This document shows positions 15,952-23,230 of a stretch of DNA of 29,914 nucleotides, piece after piece. A model generated the notes under the pieces. It was not told the DNA's origin. It made no database searches and saw nothing but the letters and a program-made list of their open reading frames with translations. The stretch covers positions 1 through 29,914 of the forward strand of contig JAJDDU010000231.1 in NCBI GenBank assembly GCA_029260155.1, in the 5' to 3' direction. Numbering within the stretch: the stretch's first letter is position 1; every line of letters starts with the position of its first letter. A program made the position numbers and the translations under genes. This DNA comes from Phycisphaerae bacterium (GTDB lineage: Bacteria > Planctomycetota > Phycisphaerae > UBA1845).

Positions 15952-17265
15952 CTAGTAGCGGTAGTGCTCCGGCTTGTACGGGCCGTTGACGGAAATGCCG
16001 AGGTAGTCAGCCTGTTTTTGCGTGAGTGTCGTCAGCTTGACACCCAAGTGGTCGAGGTGCAGTCGGGCGACTTTTTCGTCCAAGTCCTTGGGGAGCACGT
16101 AGACCTTCTTTTCGTACTTGTTGTCGTCGCGCGTCTTCCACAATTCGATCTGGGCGATGACCTGATTCGTGAAACTGTTGCTCATGACGAAACTCGAATG
16201 GCCAGTCGCGCAACCGAGATTCACCAAGCGACCCTCTGCGAGCACGATGATCGATTTGCCGTCCGGCCAGGTGACCATGTCGACCTGCGGCTTGATCTCT
16301 TTGCGGGTGAGTTTGGGATCGTCGAAGATCGAAGCGATCTGAATCTCGCTGTCGAAGTGGCCAATGTTGCAGACGATGGCTTGGTGCTTCATCTGGTCCA
16401 TGTGCTCGCGGGTGATGACGTCGACATTGCCCGTCGTGGTGACGAAGATGTCGCCGAACGCACAAGCATCAGCCATCGTGACGACCTGATAGCCTTCCAT
16501 CGCGGCTTGCAACGCATTGATCGGGTCGATCTCGGTGATGAACACCGTCGCACCCATGCCGCGGAACGCCTGAGCACAGCCCTTTCCGACGTCGCCGTAT
16601 CCGCAGACCACGCAGTTCTTGCCCGCGATCATCACATCGGTGGCACGCTTGATTCCGTCGATGAGGCTTTCGCGACAGCCGTAGAGGTTGTCGAACTTGC
16701 TCTTGGTGCAAGAGTCGTTGACGTTGATGGCCGGGCAACCGAGCTTGTCCTGCTGCACCATCTGGTAGAGACGGTGTACGCCGGTCGTGGTCTCTTCGCT
16801 GATGCCGTGAATGTCTTTGAGCATTTCGGGGAACTTGTCATGGACCATCACGGTCAGATCACCGCCGTCGTCCAGGATCATGTTCAGTGCCTTGCCGTCA
16901 GGCCAACGCAGTGTCTGCTCGATGCACCAGTCGGCTTCTTCAGCTGTTTCGCCCTTCCAGGCAAAGACGGGAATGTCCGCGGCTGCGATGGCGGCGGCCG
17001 CGTGGTCCTGCGTGCTGAAGATGTTGCAACTGCTCCAGCGAACTTCCGCGCCGAGTTCGACGAGCGTCTCAATGAGAACAGCCGTCTGCACGGTCATGTG
17101 CAGGCAACCCGCAATGCGGGCGCCGGCCAGCGGGCTCTTGCCGGCGTATTCCTTACGCAGTGACATAAGTCCGGGCATTTCGTGCTCGGCAATCTGGATT
17201 TCACGACGGCCGAAGTCGGCCAGGGTGATGTCTGCGACTTTGAAGTCTTGAATGGCTGTGGTCAT
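15952..17265 (-). CDS. ahcY: Adenosylhomocysteinase (S-adenosyl-L-homocysteine hydrolase)
   Basis: Reversibly hydrolyses S-adenosylhomocysteine to adenosine and homocysteine using bound NAD, relieving product inhibition of methyltransferases. The protein has 437 residues, a normal length without large insertions. Family marks are the N-terminal EHEMPGLMSLR, the substrate region WSSCNIFSTQDHAAAAIA, the NAD-binding GYGDVGKGCAQAFRGMGATV and the C-terminal KPEHYRY that reaches into the partner subunit. The ATG at 17265 has AAGGAG 10 bases upstream, and the gene starts 14 bases after the ArsR-methyltransferase stop, so both form one operon. Four methyltransferase genes and a radical SAM gene lie in this window, so demand for this activity is expected. 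Confidence 0.98.
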   Translation of the reverse strand: MTTAIQDFKVADITLADFGRREIQIAEHEMPGLMSLRKEYAGKSPLAGARIAGCLHMTVQTAVLIETLVELGAEVRWSSCNIFSTQDHAAAAIAAADIPVFAWKGETAEEADWCIEQTLRWPDGKALNMILDDGGDLTVMVHDKFPEMLKDIHGISEETTTGVHRLYQMVQQDKLGCPAINVNDSCTKSKFDNLYGCRESLIDGIKRATDVMIAGKNCVVCGYGDVGKGCAQAFRGMGATVFITEIDPINALQAAMEGYQVVTMADACAFGDIFVTTTGNVDVITREHMDQMKHQAIVCNIGHFDSEIQIASIFDDPKLTRKEIKPQVDMVTWPDGKSIIVLAEGRLVNLGCATGHSSFVMSNSFTNQVIAQIELWKTRDDNKYEKKVYVLPKDLDEKVARLHLDHLGVKLTTLTQKQADYLGISVNGPYKPEHYRY

Positions 17266-17279
17266 GCGATTGTAGCTCC

Positions 17280-18266
17280 TTATTTACGTTTCGTACGTTT
17301 GGTTCTCGTATCTGAAGACCGCACGTTTCTCTGCGCGGTGATGACAAACAACTCGGGCGCGTCGATGGTCCGGGTGGGCGGCGGATCAGACGCGAGATTG
17401 TGGTGGCACACCTGGTCGAATCCGGCAGCGGCGACATCCCTGGCCAGGCTGACCGACTCGAAACCCCACCAGCGATCCTGCATTCGCTCGTGGAACTCAG
17501 CCAACTGATGGGCGCGCTGCTCGATGATCAGGAGTCGCCCCCCGGGTTTCAAAATGCGCCCCATTTCGGCGAGCGCCTCTGCGGGTGCGGGCACGTGGTG
17601 CAGAACGAGAATGGCGCAGGCCAAATCGACACGCTCATCCTTTATCGGCAGACGGCCAAGATCGCCCTGCCTAAAGAGCACGTTCTTGATTTTCCGGACC
17701 TCACACCGCGCGCGGGCAACGTCCAGCATCTCCGGAACGGGATCGACCGCGATGACCTCGTGAAACGTATTCGCGAGGACGGGCAGCATCATCCCGGTAC
17801 CGACGCCGACTTCCGCAACGACCCAGTCGTTCGGCAGCAGGGAGGACAGCCCCTCGAGGTGAAAAGCGTCGCCGAACGCATCGCGGCGCATCTGGTCCCA
17901 CCGATGGCCTACGCTCGAAAAAAACGAGTGACTCTGGTTCTGCCGGGCGGTGAGCACGCGCGCAAGGCGCTGGCGCACCGACTTGGGCAGTTCATCCTGA
18001 GCGATCCACTCGATCATGTGATCTTGAAGCGGTTGGGCATCGCCGTTGGTGCTCGCCGCCGCTGCGCAGAGCACGGTAGTGCCTTCGCGCCGATCTTGGA
18101 TTAGCCCGGCGTCACGCAAGACCTTCAAGTGTCGTGACACGGTGGACTGTGGCTGACTCAGGCAGTCGACGAGTTCCGAGACGCTCAGCTCCTGCCGCGC
18201 GACGATCTGAAGGATCCGCCGCCGAGTGTTGTCTGCCATGGCCTTGAAAACGAGCTCGGTACTCAT
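17280..18266 (-). CDS. ArsR-family regulator fused to a methyltransferase domain (SahR-like)
   Basis: A 328-residue fusion. Residues 1-75 are an ArsR winged helix (MADNTRRRILQIVARQELS, SQPQSTVSRHLKVLRDAGLI). The second half is a class I methyltransferase fold (VAEVGVGTGMM, VIAVDPVPEMLDVA, LACAILVLHHVPAPAEALAEM). This architecture, next to ahcY, matches SahR, described in Proteobacteria as an S-adenosylhomocysteine-responsive repressor of methyl-cycle genes. The metal-binding cysteines of arsenic-type ArsR proteins are not visible in the HTH. It precedes ahcY by 14 bases and probably represses itself and ahcY through the palindromes overlapping its promoter. The ATG at 18266 has only a weak ribosome-binding site because the leader is short. 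Confidence 0.88.
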   Translation of the reverse strand: MSTELVFKAMADNTRRRILQIVARQELSVSELVDCLSQPQSTVSRHLKVLRDAGLIQDRREGTTVLCAAAASTNGDAQPLQDHMIEWIAQDELPKSVRQRLARVLTARQNQSHSFFSSVGHRWDQMRRDAFGDAFHLEGLSSLLPNDWVVAEVGVGTGMMLPVLANTFHEVIAVDPVPEMLDVARARCEVRKIKNVLFRQGDLGRLPIKDERVDLACAILVLHHVPAPAEALAEMGRILKPGGRLLIIEQRAHQLAEFHERMQDRWWGFESVSLARDVAAAGFDQVCHHNLASDPPPTRTIDAPELFVITAQRNVRSSDTRTKRTKRK

Positions 18267-18281
18267 GATTCAGAAATCCGT

Positions 18282-18317
18282 ACATCCGGATAATAGGATA
18301 TATCGGTCGGATGTCAA
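18282..18317 (-). promoter_or_regulatory. Sigma-70 promoter with overlapping operator for the ArsR-methyltransferase/ahcY operon
   Basis: On the minus strand TTGACA (18317-18312) and TATTAT (18295-18290) are separated by 16 bases, a strong housekeeping promoter. An inverted repeat ACATCCG (18282-18288) / CGGATGT (18308-18314) spans it, with the palindromes ATCCGGAT (18284-18291) and GATATATC (18297-18304) inside. A repressor bound here would block polymerase, fitting autoregulation by the ArsR-type protein. The predicted start is close to 18283, giving a leader of under 20 bases. Confidence 0.7.
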
Positions 18318-18918
18318 GGGATCGTGAGCGATTTCGACCGCGACCCACTCGGGGTGATCTAGCCTGCGTCGGTTTCTCCCCGCCCTGCTCCTGTCGCAGA
18401 GAATCGGGCACACGTTCGGGGCCGTCGCGATACCATGGGGATGCCGGGGTGTCGCGGTCAGACGGCTTGCAGGAGAGAATAAAGCTGCACTGTCAGATGG
18501 CTTCGTTTCGTCAATACGGTATGCGTGTCGGGGAGCGCAATCGTGGTTTCTGGGCTGTGTTGGGTGTTTGTTGGTGGGATCGGTTGGGTTCGTTCTGCGC
18601 ATGGCGTTTTTCCACGAGGCGCGCCGTTGGGCTTCTTGGCGGCAGTTTGGGCGCGTTCGGGGTCCGCTCATGGTAATAACTACAGGGGTGGCTGTGATTT
18701 CGTTGGACGGGAGCGTGCGCCCTTGTACGGTGGCGGGAGAGGGTCTCTTGGGAGGGGAAAGTCGAACGCTGAAACCTCCGAGCGCGCGGGGGTCGAACCG
18801 CAGAGGTCGCGGAGATCGCTGAGGGGGAAGAGACGGATCGGTCTCTCGGCGGCGAAGCGGGGGATTGAGTAGGTCTGGCGCGTCCCGATCCCGATCCGGC
18901 TGCCGATTTAGGTATGGT
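18318..18918. other. Gene-poor stretch without recognisable genes
   Basis: Several frames are open on both strands, but their products are rich in Arg, Ser, Pro and Gly and look like shadows of GC-rich non-coding DNA. I see no ribosome-binding site with a protein-like frame, no RNA gene and no clear promoter. Confidence 0.4.
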
Positions 18919-18983
18919 GTTCCCCGAACTTACCGGAGATAACGTGTGTGTCCCGGGACCCTCGAAGTGTGTGTTCCCGGAAC
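18919..18983. repeat. Cluster of three REP-like palindromes
   Basis: Three related units follow one another: GTTCCCCGAAC (18919-18929), GTCCCGGGAC (18950-18959) and GTTCCCGGAAC (18973-18983), each preceded by GTG or GTGTGT and the last two followed by CCC. This looks like REP-type intergenic repeats mobilised by IS200-like (RAYT) transposases. No transposase gene is present in the window. Function unknown. Confidence 0.55.
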
Positions 18984-19042
18984 CCCCCGTCACTGGTAGT
19001 TCTCCCGTTAGGTTGGTTCATCGGAGCAGTTCACGATAGACA

Positions 19043-19307
19043 TTACGGCAATGGCGATTCACTGAGTGCGCGATCGCAAGTTCGGCAGTAGACCTGTTTC
19101 CCTTCCCAACTGAAGTACCTTTGCTCCAAGTAGATTGCGACCGTTATCCCCATCCATATTAGCACATAGCGACCTGAAACGCACGCCGAGAGTGTCAGGA
19201 TAATGAATAGTGGCTTAATACCACAGTCCTTCCTAACAAATAACTCAAAAACATAATGCACTGCGTCGATGCGTTCCACTTCCTTACTTGCAGTAGTCAC
19301 AGTACAT
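19043..19307 (-). pseudogene. Small membrane protein with CxxC pairs, apparently frameshifted
   Basis: The open frame from a GTG at 19300 encodes 85 residues: a hydrophobic helix pair (PLFIILTLSACVSG, YVLIWMGITVAIYL) and a C-terminal CxxC (VYCRTCDRAL). The best ribosome-binding site, GGAGAG, is 8 bases from an ATG at 19307 in another frame. That frame reads MYCDYCK and then stops, supplying a second CxxC. Two CxxC pairs would make a zinc ribbon, so one intact gene starting at 19307 with a later frameshift (real or a sequencing error) explains both. The DNA is visibly richer in A+T than its neighbours, suggesting foreign origin. If the GTG is the true start, it is simply a small intact gene. 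Function unknown. Confidence 0.5.
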
Positions 19308-19332
19308 CGGTGTGTCTCTCCGTTCTCAAAAA

Positions 19333-19357
19333 AGGGCGGGCGTTTGCCACCCGCCCT
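19333..19357 (-). terminator. Rho-independent terminator, minus strand
   Basis: AGGGCGGG (19333-19340) pairs with CCCGCCCT (19350-19357) around a 9-base loop. On the minus strand the hairpin is followed by six T residues (19333-19328), a textbook intrinsic terminator. It ends the small gene at 19383-19547. Confidence 0.85.
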
Positions 19358-19382
19358 CTTGGAGTGCCTCAGAGGGTCTGTG

Positions 19383-19547
19383 TTACAGCCCTAGTAGTTG
19401 CTGTTTTTCCTTAAGCTCTGCTGCCTCGCCTTCATACTCGGATAGAGCCTTCTCTACCTTCTTAGCTTCCGCTTTGCCTCTGTTGTCCAACTGCTCCGCA
19501 AGCGGAGCTTCCAGCGCTGCCAGTTTTGCTTCGTTGTCGATAGTCAT
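19383..19547 (-). CDS. Small charged helical protein (54 residues), unidentified
   Basis: A 54-codon frame runs from ATG at 19547 to TAA at 19383. The product begins MTIDNEAKLAALEAPL and ends LKEKQQLLGL; it is rich in Ala, Glu, Lys and Leu with heptad-like spacing, so an alpha-helical or coiled-coil protein is likely. There is no signal peptide, membrane segment or cysteine. A strong intrinsic terminator lies 26 bases past the stop, evidence that the strand is transcribed. GGAG lies only 2 bases before the ATG, so the ribosome-binding site is poor; GTG at 19550 is an alternative. It sits in the same island as the AT-richer membrane-protein remnant. Function unknown. Confidence 0.6.
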   Translation of the reverse strand: MTIDNEAKLAALEAPLAEQLDNRGKAEAKKVEKALSEYEGEAAELKEKQQLLGL

Positions 19548-19999
19548 CACTCCAGGCTATCCACTCCCTGGAGCCGCCACAAGCAGGGCTCTAGATTCGG
19601 CAGATGTTAGGGGTAAAACCGAGGGGCTAGTTGCGGGCTGGGAGATCGGGGGACGCTATACTGAATTCCGGGCGGGTGTGTTGGGGTAGTTGCTCTTCGG
19701 CGTTGGGCTCTGTCTCTCGGGGGGTGAAGCGGGTGGTTCAGTGATTACGGCGCGTGCCGAATTCGATCCGGATGCCGAGTCGAATGACAACGCTGTTCTG
19801 GGTGAGAGATGTGGATTGCGGGCGGAGAGACGCGATTGGTCGATCCCACGGATTGCAGTCCGTGGGCTTCGAGGGACGATTCGGAGGCAACGGAGCGCTG
19901 TCATTTTGGGTGTGGTTTCCCCCGAACCAAGTGTGGAGCCGTTTGGCACCTGGGATTTGCGTTGGCGCGCCTGTGGCTGGGGCGTAGCATGGCGTTGTG
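19548..19999. other. Intergenic stretch upstream of the STAS gene
   Basis: About 450 bases with no protein-like frame. It contains a further loose GGTTTCCCCCGAACC dyad near 19915 that resembles the REP-like units at 18919-18983. No promoter with a convincing consensus is visible. Confidence 0.4.
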
Positions 20000-20530
20000 A
20001 TGTCTGATGGATCGAGTCAAATGGTGCTGATGGGTCGGGTTGGGGATTCGGCGGTGATCAAGCCGTTGGTGTCGTGCTCGGCTGTCTTGGCTGAGATCGT
20101 CCGGGGGCATCTTCGGTCGACGAGCGACGCCAAGACGACGGACATTTACTTTGATCTATCACAGAGCGCCAGCATCGACAGCACGTTCGCTGGGTTGCTG
20201 GTGTCGCTCACCGGGGGCAGGGACGGCATGCCGGGCGTCGTGGTGCATCTGGCGCACGCGAACGACGCGGTTCGGGCTGCGCTTACGAACATGCATCTGC
20301 TGGGGTTGTTCGACGTTTGTGACGATTTGCCACATCTGCCGTCGGGGTGGGAGGCGATGGGTGAAACGCCTCGCACCGCCGAACGACTTTGCGATCTGAT
20401 CGTCGAGTCCCATAAGACGTTGATCGAGGCCGACGACCGCAACCGTGTCGCGTTCGGTCCCGTAGTCGACGCATTCGAAGCCGAGCGAAAACGCAGCTCC
20501 GGCGCACCGCCGGAGGCGGGTCGGGATTGA
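20000..20530 (+). CDS. STAS-domain protein (anti-sigma-factor-antagonist-like)
   Basis: A 176-residue protein whose first 110 residues fit the STAS fold: the strand-helix core DIYFDLSQSASIDSTFAGLLVSL, with a serine in IDSTFAG where SpoIIAA-type proteins are phosphorylated, then VVVHLAHANDAVRAALTNMHL and GLFDV. STAS proteins bind anti-sigma factors or form sensory stressosome-like complexes. The C-terminal 60 residues have no recognised domain. The ATG at 20000 (directly after a GTG in the same frame at 19997) has only a weak ribosome-binding site. No anti-sigma kinase is encoded next to it, so the partner is unknown. It lies 106 bases before the exported thioredoxin-like gene. Confidence 0.78.
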   Translation: MSDGSSQMVLMGRVGDSAVIKPLVSCSAVLAEIVRGHLRSTSDAKTTDIYFDLSQSASIDSTFAGLLVSLTGGRDGMPGVVVHLAHANDAVRAALTNMHLLGLFDVCDDLPHLPSGWEAMGETPRTAERLCDLIVESHKTLIEADDRNRVAFGPVVDAFEAERKRSSGAPPEAGRD

Positions 20531-20636
20531 TCTTGTGCGGCGGCGGGCGTAGACTGACGAGAGTCTGTGTAGAGCGGCGGGGCTTCTCGTTGCCGTGGGT
20601 TTGACCGCCGGGGGCGAATTGCCGGAGATTGTGAAC

Positions 20637-21698
20637 ATGGGGCGTAATTGGGCATTGATCCCGGCACTGTTCGTTGCCGCGATGGCGACGGAGGGTGCTC
20701 GGGCGCAGGAACTGAAAACCGGGGATGCTGCGCCACCGATCAAGGTCAGCGATTGGGTGAAAGGCGAACCCGTCGACATTGGCAAAGGGAAGGGTTCGAC
20801 GGCGTACCTGATCGAGTTTTGGGCGACGTGGTGCCCGCCATGCATCGAGTCGATTCCTCACCTGACCGAACTGCAGCATAAGTACGGCAAGCGTGGGTTC
20901 AAGATCGTGGCGATCTCCAGCCCTGGGCGGGGCGAGACCTTGAAGAAGGTCAAACGTTTCGTCCGCCAGCGCGGTGATGGCATGGACTACACCGTCGCCT
21001 ACGATGGCGCCAGCAAGACGGTGGAGCGCTACATGGGTGGAGTCGGTGTGAACGGGCTTCCGTGGGCATTCTTGATCGACAAAGCCGGCGTCCTGGTGTG
21101 GCATGGTCATCCCGGTATCCCGAACATGGACGAGATCATCGACCAGGTGATCGAGGGAACCTACGACCCCAGCGATTCGATTCTGCAAGAGAAACTGGAG
21201 CCGATGTTCCAGCGTTTGCAGCGCTACCACATCATGCAGAACTGGGACGCTTTCAAGTCGACGACCAAGACCATCTTGAGTATCGATCCGAAGAACGAAG
21301 GAGCGATGGGCGCGCTCATCTACGCCTGCATCGAAGAAACGGACGACGCGTCCGGCCTGCGTGAGTTCATCGAGTCCCACATCGCTGCTCATAAGAGCGA
21401 ACCGAAAGTGATGAACGCGTTGGCGCAGTCGTTGTTCGGTATTGTCGAGCTGAACAAGCGTCAGCCTGATCTCGCGTTGCGTGTCGCCACTGCGGGGTAC
21501 GAGGCGTGTGGGGATGGCGATTGCGTAATGGTTGAGACCTACGCGCGGGCGCTGTTCGAAATCGGCTTGGTCGATAAGGCCATCGAGGTGCAGGCAGAGG
21601 CCGTCACCCGTGCCAAGGGCGCGGAGCGTCGCGCCTTGCTTGAGAAGGTGAAGAGTTACTACGAAACGTGCAAGTCGCTGCAATCCGGGCGTCTGTAG
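20637..21698 (+). CDS. Exported TlpA-like thioredoxin protein with helical C-terminal domain
   Basis: 353 residues. An N-terminal signal peptide (LIPALFVAAMATEGARA before QE) directs it to the periplasm. A TlpA/AhpC-type thioredoxin domain follows, with the active site W-C66-PP-C69 in FWATWCPPCIESIPHL, the insertion typical of TlpA proteins and the cis-proline region GLPWAFLIDKAG. The last 170 residues are helical and TPR-like (EGAMGALIYACIEE, YARALFEIGLVDKAIEVQAEAV). It probably reduces or exchanges disulfides in exported proteins. The ATG at 20637 has GGAG 9 bases upstream. The PQQ-propeller gene starts 24 bases after its stop, so the two likely form one operon. Confidence 0.9.
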   Translation: MGRNWALIPALFVAAMATEGARAQELKTGDAAPPIKVSDWVKGEPVDIGKGKGSTAYLIEFWATWCPPCIESIPHLTELQHKYGKRGFKIVAISSPGRGETLKKVKRFVRQRGDGMDYTVAYDGASKTVERYMGGVGVNGLPWAFLIDKAGVLVWHGHPGIPNMDEIIDQVIEGTYDPSDSILQEKLEPMFQRLQRYHIMQNWDAFKSTTKTILSIDPKNEGAMGALIYACIEETDDASGLREFIESHIAAHKSEPKVMNALAQSLFGIVELNKRQPDLALRVATAGYEACGDGDCVMVETYARALFEIGLVDKAIEVQAEAVTRAKGAERRALLEKVKSYYETCKSLQSGRL

Positions 21699-21722
21699 CG
21701 CTTCGCGTGCGGTCTACACATC

Positions 21723-22997
21723 ATGATTAAGAGCGGAACCGTTGTTTGTATATTGTTGATCTTGGGTTCCTTCGCCGACGTCGGTTCTGGGCAACCGGGC
21801 GTGGCTACGCTACCGCCGGTGGTCGGTGCTGAGGGCTTGGATCGGGTGGGTTATCACGGGTTTTGGGAGATCGCCCTACCTTTGGGAAACGACTCAGTTC
21901 TTGGGTCGCACCTGCTTGATGAGAACCTCTACGTCACGACGCGAGCCGGCTTTGTGTTCGCGATCCAAGCCGACACCGGTTTGCTGCGCTGGGTCCAGAA
22001 CCTGGGCGCCACGCTGGTGCGTGATCGGGCACCGACGCACGTCCAAACGCCGAGCGGCGAGGGTCCGGTGGTTTTTGTTACCCACTCTGCGGTGCGCGTG
22101 TTTGATCGGTACAGCGGAGACGAGGTTCGGAGTTTCGAGCTGCCTTTTCCCGCAGGCGGCGGTGCGGTGGCGAACCGGGATTTGATGTGCCTCGGCAGTG
22201 CCGCCGGTCGGCTCCATTCCCTTCGATGGTCAGCCGATCCGCGGAGCGCGGCGCTGCAATGGTGGGAGGTGGCGGTCAAGGGTGTGGTCGCGTCCACGCC
22301 GGTGTCGATCTTCGACCGTTGGTACGTTGTTTCGAGCGGCGGCGCGGTCTACTGCGTCAGACCGGAGGATAAGTTACTGCACTGGGCCTCCCGGATCGGC
22401 GGTTCGGTATCCGGCGGGTTGCACGTGGACGAATCGGGTGTCTATGTCGCGTCGACCGACCGGTCGCTTCGGGTGCTGGATGCGGACACCGGCGAGCGGA
22501 TCAGAACATACAAGCTCCCTGGTCCGTTGTACGATGCGCCTGACGTGGTGCAACGGACGTGCTACCAGCATTGTCCGGGCGCGGGTCTGTACGCATTCGA
22601 TGTTGATACGCGTGAGCAACTCTGGGTCGGCCCGCACGCTCGCCGATTCGTCGCGAGGGCGGCTGAGAACCTGGTGCTGCTGTCGGAAACCGACGGGTTG
22701 CTGTTCGTCGACAATGAGACCGGAACGGTTCGACACACGTTGGACCTGCCGAATCGCGTCTCTGCGGTTCGCAACACGCGCGACGGGGTCTTGTATCTGG
22801 TGGCGGCCGACGGTCGTATCGCCTGTGCGACGCCCAAGGGCTACCCGTATCTGCGGCGCGACGCTGTTCGCCGCTCCCGGGCGGGGCTCAGTCAACCGCC
22901 GTCGGCTGCTCAGGATGGTTTGGTCAATCCCTCAATTGTGAACGACCCAGGCCAGCGCGTCTCCAGTGACCCTCTGCGTAGCGCAAACCGGGGTTGA
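21723..22997 (+). CDS. Exported PQQ-type beta-propeller protein
   Basis: 424 residues with an N-terminal signal sequence (VVCILLILGSFADVGSG) followed by repeated propeller blades of the PQQ/BamB type: LYVTTRAGFVFAIQADTG, VYVASTDRSLRVLDADTG and LYAFDVDTREQLWVG. The D/A-x-D-T-G-x-x-W pattern is the usual blade edge. No quinoprotein dehydrogenase catalytic residues or cytochrome motif are seen, so it is more likely a scaffold or binding protein than an enzyme. The ATG at 21723 lacks a good ribosome-binding site and may rely on coupling to the thioredoxin gene 24 bases upstream. A hairpin lies downstream at 23040-23057. Confidence 0.85.
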   Translation: MIKSGTVVCILLILGSFADVGSGQPGVATLPPVVGAEGLDRVGYHGFWEIALPLGNDSVLGSHLLDENLYVTTRAGFVFAIQADTGLLRWVQNLGATLVRDRAPTHVQTPSGEGPVVFVTHSAVRVFDRYSGDEVRSFELPFPAGGGAVANRDLMCLGSAAGRLHSLRWSADPRSAALQWWEVAVKGVVASTPVSIFDRWYVVSSGGAVYCVRPEDKLLHWASRIGGSVSGGLHVDESGVYVASTDRSLRVLDADTGERIRTYKLPGPLYDAPDVVQRTCYQHCPGAGLYAFDVDTREQLWVGPHARRFVARAAENLVLLSETDGLLFVDNETGTVRHTLDLPNRVSAVRNTRDGVLYLVAADGRIACATPKGYPYLRRDAVRRSRAGLSQPPSAAQDGLVNPSIVNDPGQRVSSDPLRSANRG

Positions 22998-23039
22998 CTG
23001 GGTCGTGGGGGGCATGATGGCGGGTGGCAACTCCCGAGC

Positions 23040-23057
23040 CGCGGGATTCATCCCGCG
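23040..23057. terminator. Short GC hairpin after the propeller gene
   Basis: A 7-bp stem CGCGGGA / TCCCGCG around the loop TTCA. Without a T-run it is a weak terminator candidate, about 40 bases after the propeller stop. Confidence 0.4.
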
Positions 23058-23095
23058 CGGACGCTCGCGTCGAACGAATCCTCCGGCTCATAATC

Positions 23096-23123
23096 TTGAC
23101 ACCACGCACGCCTCCGCTAGGAT
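23096..23123 (+). promoter_or_regulatory. Sigma-70 promoter of the lipoprotein gene
   Basis: TTGACA (23096-23101) and TAGGAT (23118-23123) are separated by 16 bases. A dyad ATCGCCC (23122-23128) / GGGCGAT (23138-23144) overlaps the -10 element and the predicted start near 23130, so a repressor or a leader hairpin is possible. The leader to the ATG at 23231 is about 100 bases. Confidence 0.6.
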
Positions 23124-23230
23124 CGCCCGGTGTTCGTGGGCGATGCTGTGAAATGTCCCCGAACGGCTGGAATGGAACCACACGGCGGTTCCTTTGCCCC
23201 GAATACAATCCCCCATTGAGGAGATACTCC

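Noticed and set aside
15964..17163. 399-codon plus-strand open frame
   Set aside because: Shadow of the S-adenosylhomocysteinase gene on the opposite strand.
18511..18993. 160-codon minus-strand open frame
   Set aside because: The product is dominated by Ser, Pro, Arg and Thr, covers the REP-like palindromes and has no recognisable domain; it is probably non-coding.
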